Assembly (NCBI RefSeq): GCF_012641435.1
Contig: NZ_JABAIJ010000003.1
Span: 372,001-436,000, forward strand
Length of the DNA stretch: 64,000 bases
DNA from: Rhizobium sp. P38BS-XIX
GTDB lineage: Bacteria > Pseudomonadota > Alphaproteobacteria > Rhizobiales > Rhizobiaceae
Direction: 5' to 3'
Both the position numbers and the translations under genes were made by a program. Shown one piece after another: positions 53,679 through 62,750 of this stretch. Below the pieces are notes generated by a model. That model was not told the DNA's origin. It saw nothing but the letters and a program-made list of their open reading frames with translations, and ran no database searches. Numbering within the stretch: position 1 is the stretch's first letter; each line of letters opens with the position of its first letter.

Positions 53679-54587
53679 ATGACATACCAGTTTTCGACCC
53701 GCTCCGCTTTTGCCAGCGAATACGAGAGGGGCGTTCTACTCGTGGCTACAGCAATGCTCGCGTGGAGCTGCAGCGGCATCTACGCACGCCTTCTGACCAC
53801 GGACATATGGACGGCGATCGCCTGGCGATCGTTGTTCGGCGGCCTTTTCCTGCTGATACCCAGCTTTTTCCTCGAGGGTGGGTTTTCAAAGCGGCAATGG
53901 GCATCGATCCTCCATCCGGCCGGGCTCGCGATGCTGGCCTGCCAGATGATCAGCCAGGCCTGCTTCATTGGCGCGCTCTACACGACCACGGTCGCGAACG
54001 TGACGATGATTTATGCGACGGCGCCATTCATCGCCGCGTTTCTCAGCTGGACCATGCTGAAGGAGCGCGTTGCAAAGCGCACCTTGGTGGCCGGTGCGGT
54101 CTGCCTTGTCGGCGTCGCGGTCATCGTCGCCTCGTCGATCGGCGGCGGCACGGGTATCGGCGACCTGCTGGCGCTCGGCATGACGGTCACCTTTGCGCTG
54201 ATCATCGTCATACCCCGCATGGACCGCAGCATTCCGATCCTGCCATCGAGCGTCGTCAGCGGTCTTCTGACATTCGTTCTCTTTGTGCCCTTTGCCTCGA
54301 CGGGTTCGCTGGACATCAACAACTGGCTCTTGCTGGCAGCGTTCGGGGCGACGAATTTTGCGCTTGCCTTCGTGCTTTTTCTCTTCGGATCGCGGCGAAT
54401 GCCAGCGGCGGATGCTGCACTGATCAGTTCGATGGAAATCGTCCTGACGCCGTTCTGGGTCTGGCTCTTCTTTTCCGAAGTGCCGCCGGTCGCGACCTTT
54501 ATCGGCGGGGCGATCATCTTCGCGACGATCGTCTGGCACACGGCTATCGATCTCAGGCACGGTCGTCGGGTACGCATGCCGGCTTGA
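53679..54587 (+). CDS. EamA/DMT-type transporter
   Basis: 302 residues, ten hydrophobic helices in two EamA repeats: GVLLVATAMLAWSCSGIYARLL to VIVASSIGG, and LLALGMTVTFALIIVIPRMD onward. Typical ends: SSMEIVLTPFWVWLFFSEVPPVATFIGGAIIFATI. Drug/metabolite transporter superfamily; substrate unknown, likely an amino-acid or metabolite exporter. ATG at 53679, no strong ribosome site; an in-frame TTG at 53667 is the alternative. Divergent LysR regulator at 53574. Confidence 0.88.
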   Translation: MTYQFSTRSAFASEYERGVLLVATAMLAWSCSGIYARLLTTDIWTAIAWRSLFGGLFLLIPSFFLEGGFSKRQWASILHPAGLAMLACQMISQACFIGALYTTTVANVTMIYATAPFIAAFLSWTMLKERVAKRTLVAGAVCLVGVAVIVASSIGGGTGIGDLLALGMTVTFALIIVIPRMDRSIPILPSSVVSGLLTFVLFVPFASTGSLDINNWLLLAAFGATNFALAFVLFLFGSRRMPAADAALISSMEIVLTPFWVWLFFSEVPPVATFIGGAIIFATIVWHTAIDLRHGRRVRMPA

Positions 54588-54603
54588 ATTCTTGGTAGCA
54601 AGG

Positions 54604-54629
54604 CCCGGCGCGGCGCTATCCGCCGGGCG
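54604..54629. terminator. Bidirectional terminator between EamA and LacI genes
   Basis: GCCCGGCG at 54604-54611 with complement at 54622-54629, 10-nt loop, placed between the convergent stops at 54587 and 54632. Confidence 0.65.
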
Positions 54630-54631
54630 TT

Positions 54632-55711
54632 CTACCCCTTACCCTGAAATGGGGCGGCGACCGACCCGCGCCGGATCAGATGCGTCTTGATCGCTGTTCG
54701 CTCAATCGGCAGATCCTTGCCGTTCAGGCGCAATATCAACCGTTCGGCTGCCCTCTTGCCCATCTCGTAGACCGGCTGATCGACAACGGTGATGGGGGGC
54801 GTCGTGACGGTTGTCCAGTCGGCGTCCAGGAAAGAAATCATCGAGATGTCGCGCGGGATGGATAATCCCAGCGCCTGCAGTGCCTTGAAGACACGAAGAC
54901 CGACGAGACTGTCCGACGCGATCAGGGCGGTCGGCGGGGCGGCATCCTGCAACAAGCTTTTGACGACGCTATCCGTCTTCGATTGGTCTATTGCACCGAG
55001 CCGCACGTAGTGGCGCGCCTTCTCGATATCGGCATTCGCCTGTTCTTGCAGTACGCCATCGACGCGCTCGCGCACGGCGGAATTCGAGATATTTGTGCTG
55101 TCGCGCAGGAATTCCGCGTCGGTGTCCATGGCGGATATATAGGCGATCCGCCTGTGTCCCATCTCCAGGAGATGGCGGGTGGCGATCATGGCGGCGTCGA
55201 AATCGTCACCGGTCACCGCGTCGACCCCGAGTTCGGGAATGGTTCGGTCAAAGAGAACCAGTGGTACGCCGACACGGCGGATATCGTCGAGATGCTCCAT
55301 CCGATCGCAGCGCGCGGGCGTGACGATCAGGCCGTCGACACGCTTGCCAATCAGTAGATCGACCGCCGATTTCTCCGCGTCGAGCTCTTCGCCGGAGTTT
55401 GCAATGATGACATTGAAGCCGGCCATGCGGGCAACATCGCTGATCCCTCTGACAGCGAGGCTGAAGAATGCGTTCTCGATATCGCCGACCACAACCCCGA
55501 TGATGCCGGATTTGCCCGTGGTCATGCTTCGGGCAAGTTCGTTCGGGCGGTATTCCAGCGCAGCGGCGGCGGCAAGCACCTGTTCTCGAACCTTGTCGCT
55601 GACGACACCATAGCCGCCAAGCACGCGTGCGGCGGTCGCCTTTGAGACATTCGCTGCCCTGGCCACATCGGCGACGGTGACGGAGCGTTTCGGGGTGAGG
55701 GGCTCTTCCAT
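54632..55711 (-). CDS. LacI family transcriptional repressor
   Basis: 359 residues. Helix-turn-helix at the N-terminus VTVADVARAANVSKATAARVLGGYGVVSDKVREQVLAAAAALEYRPNELARSM, then a periplasmic-binding-like domain (IIGVVVGDIENAFFSLAVRGISDVARMAGFNVIIANS). Divergent from the amino-acid ABC operon, and paired perfect palindromes with a central CCGG lie between them, as expected for LacI-type operators. It would repress the transporter and probably itself. LacI control of an amino-acid transporter is unusual, suggesting a sugar-derived or amino-sugar inducer. Confidence 0.92.
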   Translation of the reverse strand: MEEPLTPKRSVTVADVARAANVSKATAARVLGGYGVVSDKVREQVLAAAAALEYRPNELARSMTTGKSGIIGVVVGDIENAFFSLAVRGISDVARMAGFNVIIANSGEELDAEKSAVDLLIGKRVDGLIVTPARCDRMEHLDDIRRVGVPLVLFDRTIPELGVDAVTGDDFDAAMIATRHLLEMGHRRIAYISAMDTDAEFLRDSTNISNSAVRERVDGVLQEQANADIEKARHYVRLGAIDQSKTDSVVKSLLQDAAPPTALIASDSLVGLRVFKALQALGLSIPRDISMISFLDADWTTVTTPPITVVDQPVYEMGKRAAERLILRLNGKDLPIERTAIKTHLIRRGSVAAPFQGKG

Positions 55712-55770
55712 TGGATGACGACTACAAGAGTTGTTGACGGACGGTCAATCTCAAGTTAACAAATAGCAAT

Positions 55771-55803
55771 GAGACCGGTCTCTTTTTACATGAGACCGGT
55801 CTC
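55771..55803. promoter_or_regulatory. Twin LacI-type operators GAGACCGGTCTC
   Basis: Two identical perfect 12-bp palindromes GAGACCGGTCTC at 55771-55782 and 55792-55803, centres 21 bp (two helical turns) apart, in the LacI/ABC divergent region. A possible promoter (TTGACG at 55734, TAACAA at 55757, 17-bp spacer) lies just upstream, so bound repressor would block transcription toward the transporter. Confidence 0.85.
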
Positions 55804-55896
55804 TTGTCCAGATGTTCTCTTGCTGATCTATGAGCGGAGACGCGGACGCGCATGCATGAATGCCGACAAGAGCATCCTTCAGAGCGGAGAACGAAC

Positions 55897-56724
55897 ATGA
55901 AATTATCTGGAATATTCTCGGCCATTGCCGCGCCCGTGCGTGCCGGTGTACTGGCCTATCTCGTCGCAGCAAGCGTCGGTCCGGCGGTTGCCGCCGACAA
56001 CCCCTATAACTTGATCGATCCAGGCGTTATCAGCGTCGGCACCATGGGGGATTCCAAGCCCTACACGTTCACGACCGCTGATGGGCAATTCACCGGCTTC
56101 GATATCGAGCTTTTCCTGAACGTTGCCTCGCGCATGGGCTTTCCCAAGGACAAGGTGACGTTTACGGGCCAGGAGTTTTCGGCTCTGCTGCCGTCTGTCG
56201 CCAACCAGCGCTTCGACGTCGCCGTCGCCGCCATCGGGACCACCGAGGCACGCAAGAAGACGGTCGATTTCTCGGATGGCTATCTTGCCGGCTATCTCTC
56301 GGTTCTGACCTCAGATGCCGCGATCAAGGATGCGAATGGCCTGAAAGGCAAGCGCCTCGGCGTCGTGCAGGGCACGCTGCAGGAGGTTTATGCCACGAAG
56401 AATTTCGCGGGCACGGACCTCGTCAAGTTCCCGGACAACAACTCGGCCGTCGCCGCGTTGAACAATGGCACTATCGACGCGCACTTCCTCGATTACGAAG
56501 CTGCCAAGCAATATGGCGAACGCTATCCCACGCTGAAGATCGCCGTCAACATTCCATCCTTCGATGCCCCGGCAGGCTTCGTCGTTCGCAAGGGCAACGA
56601 CGCTTTCCGGTTGGCTTTGAACAAGGCGCTGCATGAAGCGATGCAGGACGGCACCTGGAAGACACTTTATGAGAAGTGGTTCCCGGGTTCGCCGATGCCC
56701 GATCAGTATCTTCCCAAGAAGTAA
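55897..56724 (+). CDS. Amino acid ABC transporter binding protein
   Basis: 275 residues, SBP family 3. Signal peptide ends near VAA-DNPYN (about residue 33). Binding signatures [56 protein letters not shown] and [13 protein letters not shown] [16 protein letters not shown]. Start at 55897 after CGGAGA; an in-frame ATG at 55852 lies in the leader. Followed by a stable hairpin and the fused permease-ATPase. Ligand unknown; neighbouring FAD oxidase hints at a D- or N-methyl amino acid. Confidence 0.9.
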   Translation: MKLSGIFSAIAAPVRAGVLAYLVAASVGPAVAADNPYNLIDPGVISVGTMGDSKPYTFTTADGQFTGFDIELFLNVASRMGFPKDKVTFTGQEFSALLPSVANQRFDVAVAAIGTTEARKKTVDFSDGYLAGYLSVLTSDAAIKDANGLKGKRLGVVQGTLQEVYATKNFAGTDLVKFPDNNSAVAALNNGTIDAHFLDYEAAKQYGERYPTLKIAVNIPSFDAPAGFVVRKGNDAFRLALNKALHEAMQDGTWKTLYEKWFPGSPMPDQYLPKK

Positions 56725-56731
56725 GGCCGCG

Positions 56732-56758
56732 CCGCCGTCCGGCCCTGCCGGGCGGCGG
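56732..56758. other. Intercistronic hairpin after the amino-acid binding-protein gene
   Basis: CCGCCGTCCGGC (56732-56743) pairs with GCCGGGCGGCGG (56747-56758) with one G-T pair and a 3-base loop. It lies eight bases after the stop and 36 bases before the next gene. Confidence 0.65.
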
Positions 56759-56793
56759 TATTCAACTGCCTGACGAGTTTCATGGGGAATTGA

Positions 56794-58314
56794 ATGGATT
56801 GGCTTGAGAACCTCCGTCGCAGCTTCCTTGACTGGGATGCGATGGCCGAAGTCCTGCCGAGCATGATCACGGTCGGACTGAAAAATACACTGATCCTGGC
56901 GGCCGCCTCCACCGTGCTTGGCGTTGTCATCGGCATGATACTGGCCGTGATGGGCATCTCGCAGTCGCGTTGGCTGCGCCTGCCGGCGCGGATCTATACC
57001 GATATCTTTCGCGGCCTGCCGGCAATCGTGACGATCCTGATCATCGGTCAGGGCTTCGCACGCATCGGTCGCGAACTTTTTGGCCCATCGCCTTTCCCGC
57101 TTGGGATTATCGCGCTCAGCCTGATCGCGGGCGCCTATATCGGCGAGATCTTTCGATCGGGGATCCAGAGTGTGGAGCGTGGTCAGATGGAGGCCTGCCG
57201 CGCGCTCAGCATGAGCTACGGGCAGGGAATGCGGCTGATCGTCATTCCGCAAGGGATACGGCGCGTTCTGCCGGCCCTCGTCAACCAGTTCATCGGCAAC
57301 GTCAAGGATTCGAGCCTCGTCTATTTTCTCGGGCTGCTCGCCTCCGAGCGCGAGATTTTTCGCGTCGGCCAGGATCAGGCTGTTGTTACGGGTAACCTGT
57401 CGCCCTTGCTGCTTGCCGGTGTCTTCTATCTGGTGATCACCGTTCCGCTGACGCATCTGGTCAACTACATCGATACGAGACTGCGCCTTGGTCGCCAGGG
57501 CCGCAGCTCCGGTACCACGAGCGGTCTTGTCGAGGTTGGCGAGCTTGAGGAGGCCTCGGGCGCGCCCGCGGCTAACGCTCCACGCTTCAAGGGCGGGGCG
57601 GTGCAGATCCGAGACCTCAGCATGGCGTATGGCGATCTGGAAGTCCTGAAAGGTATCGATCTCGATATTGCCAGAGGTACAGTCACCTGCATCATCGGGC
57701 CGTCAGGCTCGGGCAAGTCGACCTTGCTCAGGTGCATCAACCGTCTGGTGGAGCCCAAGCGCGGTGACATCCAGCTCGATGCCGACAGCATTCTGTCCAT
57801 GAGACCGGAAAGCCTGCGCCGGCGTGTGGGCATGGTGTTTCAGCACTTCAATCTCTTTCCGGACCATACCGCGCTTGAAAACGTCATGCTGTCTCTGACG
57901 AAGATCAAGAAGATCCCGAAGAGTGAAGCCCGCCGGATCGCCGAGACCCGCCTTGCGGAAGTGGGGCTCGCCGGTCGTAAGGATCACCGGCCAGCCGGCT
58001 TGTCTGGTGGTCAGCAGCAACGCGTCGCCATTGCCCGCGCTCTCGCCATGGACCCCGAAGTTGTCCTCTTCGACGAGGTCACAAGCGCGCTCGATCCTGA
58101 GTTGGTGAAAGGCGTGCTCGACTTGATGGCCAATCTCGGGCGTCAGGGCATGACGATGGCGGTCGTCACCCACGAAATGGGATTTGCTCGAAAGGTCGCC
58201 GATCAGGTCGTCTTCATGGACGAGGGCCGTATCGTTGAAGCCGGCCCCCCGCAGCAAATCTTCGATAACCCGCAAAGCGAACGCCTGAAGCGCTTCCTTG
58301 CTGAGGTTCTCTGA
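56794..58314 (+). CDS. Polar amino acid ABC transporter, fused permease and ATPase
   Basis: 506 residues. Permease part (about residues 15-235) with the EAA loop MEACRALSMSYGQGMRLIVIPQGIRRVLPAL, then an ATPase domain (about 265-506) with Walker [44 protein letters not shown] and VTHEMGFAR. Same architecture as the gene at 3190 but about 90 residues shorter, differing in linker and N-terminal part, so the two are distinct family members. Serves the binding protein upstream. Confidence 0.9.
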   Translation: MDWLENLRRSFLDWDAMAEVLPSMITVGLKNTLILAAASTVLGVVIGMILAVMGISQSRWLRLPARIYTDIFRGLPAIVTILIIGQGFARIGRELFGPSPFPLGIIALSLIAGAYIGEIFRSGIQSVERGQMEACRALSMSYGQGMRLIVIPQGIRRVLPALVNQFIGNVKDSSLVYFLGLLASEREIFRVGQDQAVVTGNLSPLLLAGVFYLVITVPLTHLVNYIDTRLRLGRQGRSSGTTSGLVEVGELEEASGAPAANAPRFKGGAVQIRDLSMAYGDLEVLKGIDLDIARGTVTCIIGPSGSGKSTLLRCINRLVEPKRGDIQLDADSILSMRPESLRRRVGMVFQHFNLFPDHTALENVMLSLTKIKKIPKSEARRIAETRLAEVGLAGRKDHRPAGLSGGQQQRVAIARALAMDPEVVLFDEVTSALDPELVKGVLDLMANLGRQGMTMAVVTHEMGFARKVADQVVFMDEGRIVEAGPPQQIFDNPQSERLKRFLAEVL

Positions 58315-58324
58315 CGCACGCGGG

Positions 58325-58342
58325 CCGTCGGATTTCCGACGG
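58325..58342. other. Short hairpin between the ABC gene and the FAD oxidase gene
   Basis: CCGTCGGA (58325-58332) and TCCGACGG (58335-58342) around TT, 11 bases after the stop; no T-tract. Possibly limits expression of the following oxidase. Confidence 0.5.
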
Positions 58343-58383
58343 TCCTTCGATCACAACATCCACCACTGACAAGGTTTTTCAAC

Positions 58384-59511
58384 ATGCATGCTTCCACTCG
58401 TCCTTCGAAAGTCGTTGTCGTCGGCGGCGGCATCTTCGGGGTTTCCACGGCCGCTCATCTGGCGCGGCTTGGCGTTCAAACCACGCTGATTAACGATGGT
58501 CCGCTGGCAAACGGGGCATCAGGGCGCTCGCTTGCGTGGCTCAATTCGGCGCGTCGGCGCTCCGATGCCTATCATTGCCTGCGTCTTGCCGGTCTTGATC
58601 GCTATCGCACGCTGTCTGCCAGATATCCGGATGCGAGCTGGTTGCGATTTGACGGCGGTCTGACCTGGGATGCGGATGAGGCCGCCAACGACATCGCCGC
58701 CGTCTTCGACTACGAGCGCGACCTTGGCTATCACGCGCTGTTGCTCAAGCCGGATCAGATTGCCAGGGTCACGCCCGGCGTCGATGCCGATCGTGTGACC
58801 CGGCAGGGCGCAATCTTCAATCCGGGGGAGGGATGGGTCGATCTTCCATCCCTGATCGATGTTCTCGCCAAAGAGTTCAGGGCGCTGGGCGGCGAGGTTA
58901 TCACGGATGCCGGCCGAGCAACGATCGATGTAAGGGATGGCCGAGCTTGCGGTGTCACGACTGCGAACGGTGATCATTGGGCGGCAGACGCCGTTTTGCT
59001 GGCGGCCGGCGGCGCGGTGCCGGCAATTGTTGCCGAGGCTGGCCAGCATATCGGCGACGATACGCCGATCGCGCTCCTTGTTCGAACGAAGCCGATCAAG
59101 CATTCGCTGAAAGCGGTACTGAACACACCGCGTGTCGCCATCCGGCCAACGCCAGATGGTGCTTTTGCCCTGGATTCGGCCTGGTCGGAAGAAGAGGTCA
59201 TCGTGAAGGACGACGGAAGCTATGAGATCAAGGCCTCAACGCTTGAAGGTCTCCTGCGGGAAGCCTCGACGGTGCTGGAAGGAAACCCGGCGCTCGAGGT
59301 CGGTGATTACGGTGTCGGCCCGAAGCCCATACCCGGCGACGGCGAGCCTGTTTTCGGCGAATTGCCGGCAATACCGGGCTATTTTGTTGCCTTCAGCCAT
59401 AGTGGTGCCACGCTTGGCCTGATTGCCGGTGAACTGCTTGCCGACGAGATCGCAAGCGGCAAGCGTCATCCGCTCCTCGCCACCTTCCGGCCGGAGCGTT
59501 TTGCCGGATAA
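58384..59511 (+). CDS. FAD-dependent oxidoreductase (DAO/glycine oxidase-like)
   Basis: 375 residues. Opening FAD motif VVVGGGIFGVSTAAHLARLG, a PLANGASGRS segment, middle helix-rich region and C-terminal FAD-binding PGYFVAFSHSGATLGLIAGELLADEI. D-amino-acid oxidase superfamily. Third gene of the LacI-controlled unit, so it probably oxidises the imported amino acid or amine. The exact substrate is not readable. ATG at 58384. Confidence 0.87.
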   Translation: MHASTRPSKVVVVGGGIFGVSTAAHLARLGVQTTLINDGPLANGASGRSLAWLNSARRRSDAYHCLRLAGLDRYRTLSARYPDASWLRFDGGLTWDADEAANDIAAVFDYERDLGYHALLLKPDQIARVTPGVDADRVTRQGAIFNPGEGWVDLPSLIDVLAKEFRALGGEVITDAGRATIDVRDGRACGVTTANGDHWAADAVLLAAGGAVPAIVAEAGQHIGDDTPIALLVRTKPIKHSLKAVLNTPRVAIRPTPDGAFALDSAWSEEEVIVKDDGSYEIKASTLEGLLREASTVLEGNPALEVGDYGVGPKPIPGDGEPVFGELPAIPGYFVAFSHSGATLGLIAGELLADEIASGKRHPLLATFRPERFAG

Positions 59512-59531
59512 TCGAATTTGACTTGGGTGAG

Positions 59532-59551
59532 CCTCGCCGATATTGGCGAGG
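59532..59551 (+). terminator. Hairpin terminating the oxidase gene
   Basis: CCTCGCC (59532-59538) and GGCGAGG (59545-59551) with loop GATATT, 20 bases after the stop; a weak AT-rich stretch follows. Confidence 0.5.
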
Positions 59552-59722
59552 TCCGCCATTATATCAACAAACTACAGCCAAAATTTAAAGTATTATAGCA
59601 ACTGCGGATGGGGCGATGACGGCTAAGCTGATCATCGTTCTGAAACAAAATGTAACAACTAATAACACCCTGTTACGCCGCGAATCATTATATTCGGCTC
59701 GTGATTAACGAGAGGTTGCTTG

Positions 59723-60085
59723 ATGCTGGCTAACCATGCGCCATCCCCTTCGCAGACCGACGTGCTGATCTGTCTCGACAATCAGCAAGTCGCTTCCCGT
59801 ATTGGCGCCGTCCTGTCGCAGCAGGGTCTGACCGTACAGGCGATACCGACGACCGGGCTTCAGGAGTGGTTTGAACCGAACGGCTGCCAGTTGGTGATAA
59901 CGCACACGGCTATGATCGGTCTGGTGCGTAACCGTCTGAATCTGCCCGTCGTCAATGTCGAAACCTTCATCTTCGACCGCCCCGGCCATGTGACCGAGGG
60001 GGCCGCCCGCCAGTTTGATGGCGATGCCTTCGTGAAACGCGTCTTTGCCGTCATGAACGGCACGCAAAGACGGGCGGCTGAGTGA
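59723..60085 (+). CDS. Unknown small protein, possible degenerate receiver-like fold
   Basis: 120 residues, not recognised with confidence. Pattern of alternating strands and helices (VLICLDNQQVASRIGAVLSQQGLTVQAIP; QLVITHTAMIGLVRNRLNLPVVNVETFIF; FDGDAFVKRVFAVMNG) suggests a Rossmann- or receiver-like fold without the phospho-acceptor aspartate. ATG at 59723 with GAGAGG upstream. The preceding 170 bases are AT-rich, with a GTAACA...TGTTAC dyad at 59652-59676, so it is probably separately transcribed. Confidence 0.6.
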   Translation: MLANHAPSPSQTDVLICLDNQQVASRIGAVLSQQGLTVQAIPTTGLQEWFEPNGCQLVITHTAMIGLVRNRLNLPVVNVETFIFDRPGHVTEGAARQFDGDAFVKRVFAVMNGTQRRAAE

Positions 60086-60115
60086 ACTCAGCGCCACGCA
60101 TTCTCTAACGAGTTC

Positions 60116-61180
60116 CTACAGCCGTTGCTGGCTGGCTTTATCGAAGAAGTGCAGATTCGGGATTTTAAGCGAGATTTGGATGGTCTGGCCCGGCACCAGT
60201 TCCGCGCGCTCGCGCATGACCCAGGTCAATTCCTTGCCTTCGAGATCAAGCGCTACGTGGGTCTCAGAGCCGGTGGGCTCGACGACCGTGACCTTTGCCG
60301 GTACGCCGCCTTCCGATGCGAAGGAGATATCCTCCGGGCGAATCCCCACAACAACCTCCCGACCATCCGATTGACTGGGGGCGCTGGCGAGCCGGATGCG
60401 TGTGCCTGTCGGGAGTATCAATTCCGGAGAAGCGCCGCCGGCAAGCTTGCCCTCGAGAAAATTCATGGCGGGCGACCCGAGGAAGCCGGCGACGAAGACG
60501 TTTTTCGGACGATCGTAAAGCTCGAGCGGTGAACCGACCTGCTCAACCTTACCGCCCTGTAGAACGACGATTTTGTCAGCCATGGTCATGGCCTCGATCT
60601 GATCGTGGGTGACGTAAACGATCGTCGTCTTCAGTCGCTGGTGCAGCGCCTTGATTTCGGCACGCATCTTCACGCGCAGCTTTGCGTCGAGATTCGAAAG
60701 AGGTTCGTCGAACAGGAAGACCTTGGGGTCACGCACGATGGCGCGGCCCATGGCGACGCGCTGACGTTGGCCTCCCGAAAGCTGGGCGGGTTTGCGGCTC
60801 AGAAGCGGTTCCAAGCCGAGGATCGTTGCGGCTTCGCCAACCTTCCGCTCGATCTCGGCGCGCTTGGCGCCGGCAAGCTGCAGCGCAAAGCCCATGTTTT
60901 CAGCCACCGTCATCTGCGGGTAGAGCGCGTAGTTCTGGAAGACCATCGCTATATCGCGATCTTTCGGCGGCAGGTCGTTGACGACCCGCTCGCCGATCGA
61001 GATTTCTCCGCCGGTGATGTCTTCCAGCCCCGCGATCATACGCAGCAGCGTGGACTTTCCGCAGCCCGACGGGCCGACGAGGATAACGAATTCGCCGTCC
61101 GAGATTTCAACATCGACGCCGTGGATGATGTGTACCGCGCCGTAGGACTTCCTGACATTCTTGATGGTCAATCCGGACAT
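60116..61180 (-). CDS. Sugar ABC transporter ATP-binding protein (UgpC/MsmK type)
   Basis: 354 residues. Walker A GPSGCGKST, LSGGQRQRVAMGRAIVRDPKVFLFDEPLSNLDAKLR, switch THDQIEAMTMADKIVVLQ, and a C-terminal TOBE-type regulatory domain (VVGIRPEDISF). MalK-family ATPase that energises two different permeases below. Last gene of the minus-strand operon, 17 bases after the glycosidase. Confidence 0.92.
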   Translation of the reverse strand: MSGLTIKNVRKSYGAVHIIHGVDVEISDGEFVILVGPSGCGKSTLLRMIAGLEDITGGEISIGERVVNDLPPKDRDIAMVFQNYALYPQMTVAENMGFALQLAGAKRAEIERKVGEAATILGLEPLLSRKPAQLSGGQRQRVAMGRAIVRDPKVFLFDEPLSNLDAKLRVKMRAEIKALHQRLKTTIVYVTHDQIEAMTMADKIVVLQGGKVEQVGSPLELYDRPKNVFVAGFLGSPAMNFLEGKLAGGASPELILPTGTRIRLASAPSQSDGREVVVGIRPEDISFASEGGVPAKVTVVEPTGSETHVALDLEGKELTWVMRERAELVPGQTIQISLKIPNLHFFDKASQQRL

Positions 61181-61197
61181 GAAATTCTTTCCTTAAG

Positions 61198-62712
61198 TCA
61201 GTGCTTCTTGCGAATGCGAAGGGCCTGATAGGGCTTGCCAGGCAACTCCACGCCGAAGGCGGCATCCGCCTTGCCGCCGCGCACGATCGCGCCATGGCGC
61301 GTCGGATGCGGGATCGGCGCTTCTACCTTCTTGGCGGGCGTGATCGTCATCGCCCATGTGTCGATGATATCGACGTCATAGTCGGTTCCGTCCTTCGGCA
61401 GGCCGGTGGACCAGACGACGGGCTGATGTTCGCCGAGATAGACGTAGCTGACATCGCCGTCGCGGGCGCCGGAAACGCGGGTCCAGGGCCATTCGCCGAA
61501 CGAGGCCATGGGTTCAAGACCATTGACGACATCCTGCTCGAGGAGATCGCGCAGGAAGCCGATACGCTTCCAGGCTTCGCCACGCAGTTCGCCGCCCTTC
61601 GCCCACCAGATTAGATCTTCCGGATGCGAATAGGTTTCGCCATGGCCGGCATAGCCGCCGCGCGTCATTGTGATCCAGAAGCGATGCACCAACTCTTCAG
61701 CCGTCAGGTTGCCCCATGACTGGATGATGTTGCCCTCATATTCCGGCTCGTCGTTGACGACCGGTTTGCCATAGGCCTCGCGCCATTCCTGTGTACGTTT
61801 CACGTCCCAGTTCTGAATGCAGGTATGGGTGACCCAGGGCTTGCGATGATCGAAGTTCATCGTCGGCTCGCCGTTGTGGATCGACTTCAGATGGCCGTAG
61901 GGATCGTTTTCTTCCAGAATGTGGAAATAACGATCCCACTGCTGCAGCGGCTTGGTGTCGAGAAGGAAGTCATATTCGTTGGCAAGCGCCCACCAGACGT
62001 TACGATAGGCGGCAAGGCGGGCGGCCAGATAGGCGACATAGCGGAAATCCTGTTCGGCCGACATATCGGCATAACCCCAGCGATCGTAGGGGTGGAACAT
62101 GATGATATCGGCTTCGATGCCGAGATCGCAGAGCGCTGCGACCTGTTGTTCGAAGTGGCGGAAGAGGACTGGGTTCGGCCGATCGAAATCTTGCCTGCCG
62201 TCGGTGCCTTTTTCGAAGCAGGCGTAAAGCGGCTCGTTGACGTTATAGGGATAGTCCTTGGGGAAGACGCCCATGCGGATCTTGTTGAAGCGTGACTTCT
62301 TCAGCGTTTCGAGAGTCTGGGCCTGCATGTCGAGCGGCTGATGCGTCCAGGCATAGCAGGTGGTGCCAAACGACAGGAAGGGCTTGCCGTCGGCATAGGC
62401 AAAGTGGAACTTGTTGTGGACGTGCACGGGGCCGTGGTTGCCCTTGGACGGCTTGGTCGCGACGAAGGAGCCGGTCTTGCCATCCAGTTCAGATGTCTTC
62501 GACCGTGTGCGGAAGGACCAATCACCTTCATTGTCCGGCATGAAGCGAACGCGGTAGACGCCGTCGCCGTCATAGAAACCGGGCACGCGGATCTCGCGGC
62601 TGTTCTGACTGAAAACGGCATCGAACTCCACATCGAGGTAAGGGTTGCCGCCGGAAGGACCGTTGAAGGCCGCTTCGAAGACTCCCCATTTTTCGACGGA
62701 CGCGTTGGACAT
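61198..62712 (-). CDS. DUF5060/DUF4038 domain putative glycoside hydrolase
   Basis: 504 residues. N-terminal beta-sandwich DUF5060 (residues 1-100: VFEAAFNGPSGGNPYLDVEFDAVFSQN; GVYRVRFMPDNEGDWSF), then a TIM-barrel DUF4038 domain with likely catalytic residues in WWALANEYDFL (about 243) and a second acid in NDEPEYEGN. No signal peptide, so cytoplasmic and acting on imported oligosaccharides or glycosides. Related proteins include apiosidase-like hydrolases. Lies between permease and ATPase genes of one sugar operon. Confidence 0.88.
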   Translation of the reverse strand: MSNASVEKWGVFEAAFNGPSGGNPYLDVEFDAVFSQNSREIRVPGFYDGDGVYRVRFMPDNEGDWSFRTRSKTSELDGKTGSFVATKPSKGNHGPVHVHNKFHFAYADGKPFLSFGTTCYAWTHQPLDMQAQTLETLKKSRFNKIRMGVFPKDYPYNVNEPLYACFEKGTDGRQDFDRPNPVLFRHFEQQVAALCDLGIEADIIMFHPYDRWGYADMSAEQDFRYVAYLAARLAAYRNVWWALANEYDFLLDTKPLQQWDRYFHILEENDPYGHLKSIHNGEPTMNFDHRKPWVTHTCIQNWDVKRTQEWREAYGKPVVNDEPEYEGNIIQSWGNLTAEELVHRFWITMTRGGYAGHGETYSHPEDLIWWAKGGELRGEAWKRIGFLRDLLEQDVVNGLEPMASFGEWPWTRVSGARDGDVSYVYLGEHQPVVWSTGLPKDGTDYDVDIIDTWAMTITPAKKVEAPIPHPTRHGAIVRGGKADAAFGVELPGKPYQALRIRKKH

Positions 62713-62750
62713 GATGTTCTCCTCGGAAGATGTATGGATTGTGCGACCGT

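Noticed and set aside
56311..57456. 381-residue minus-strand open frame over the amino-acid binding protein and transporter genes
   Set aside because: Antisense shadow with no domain signature.
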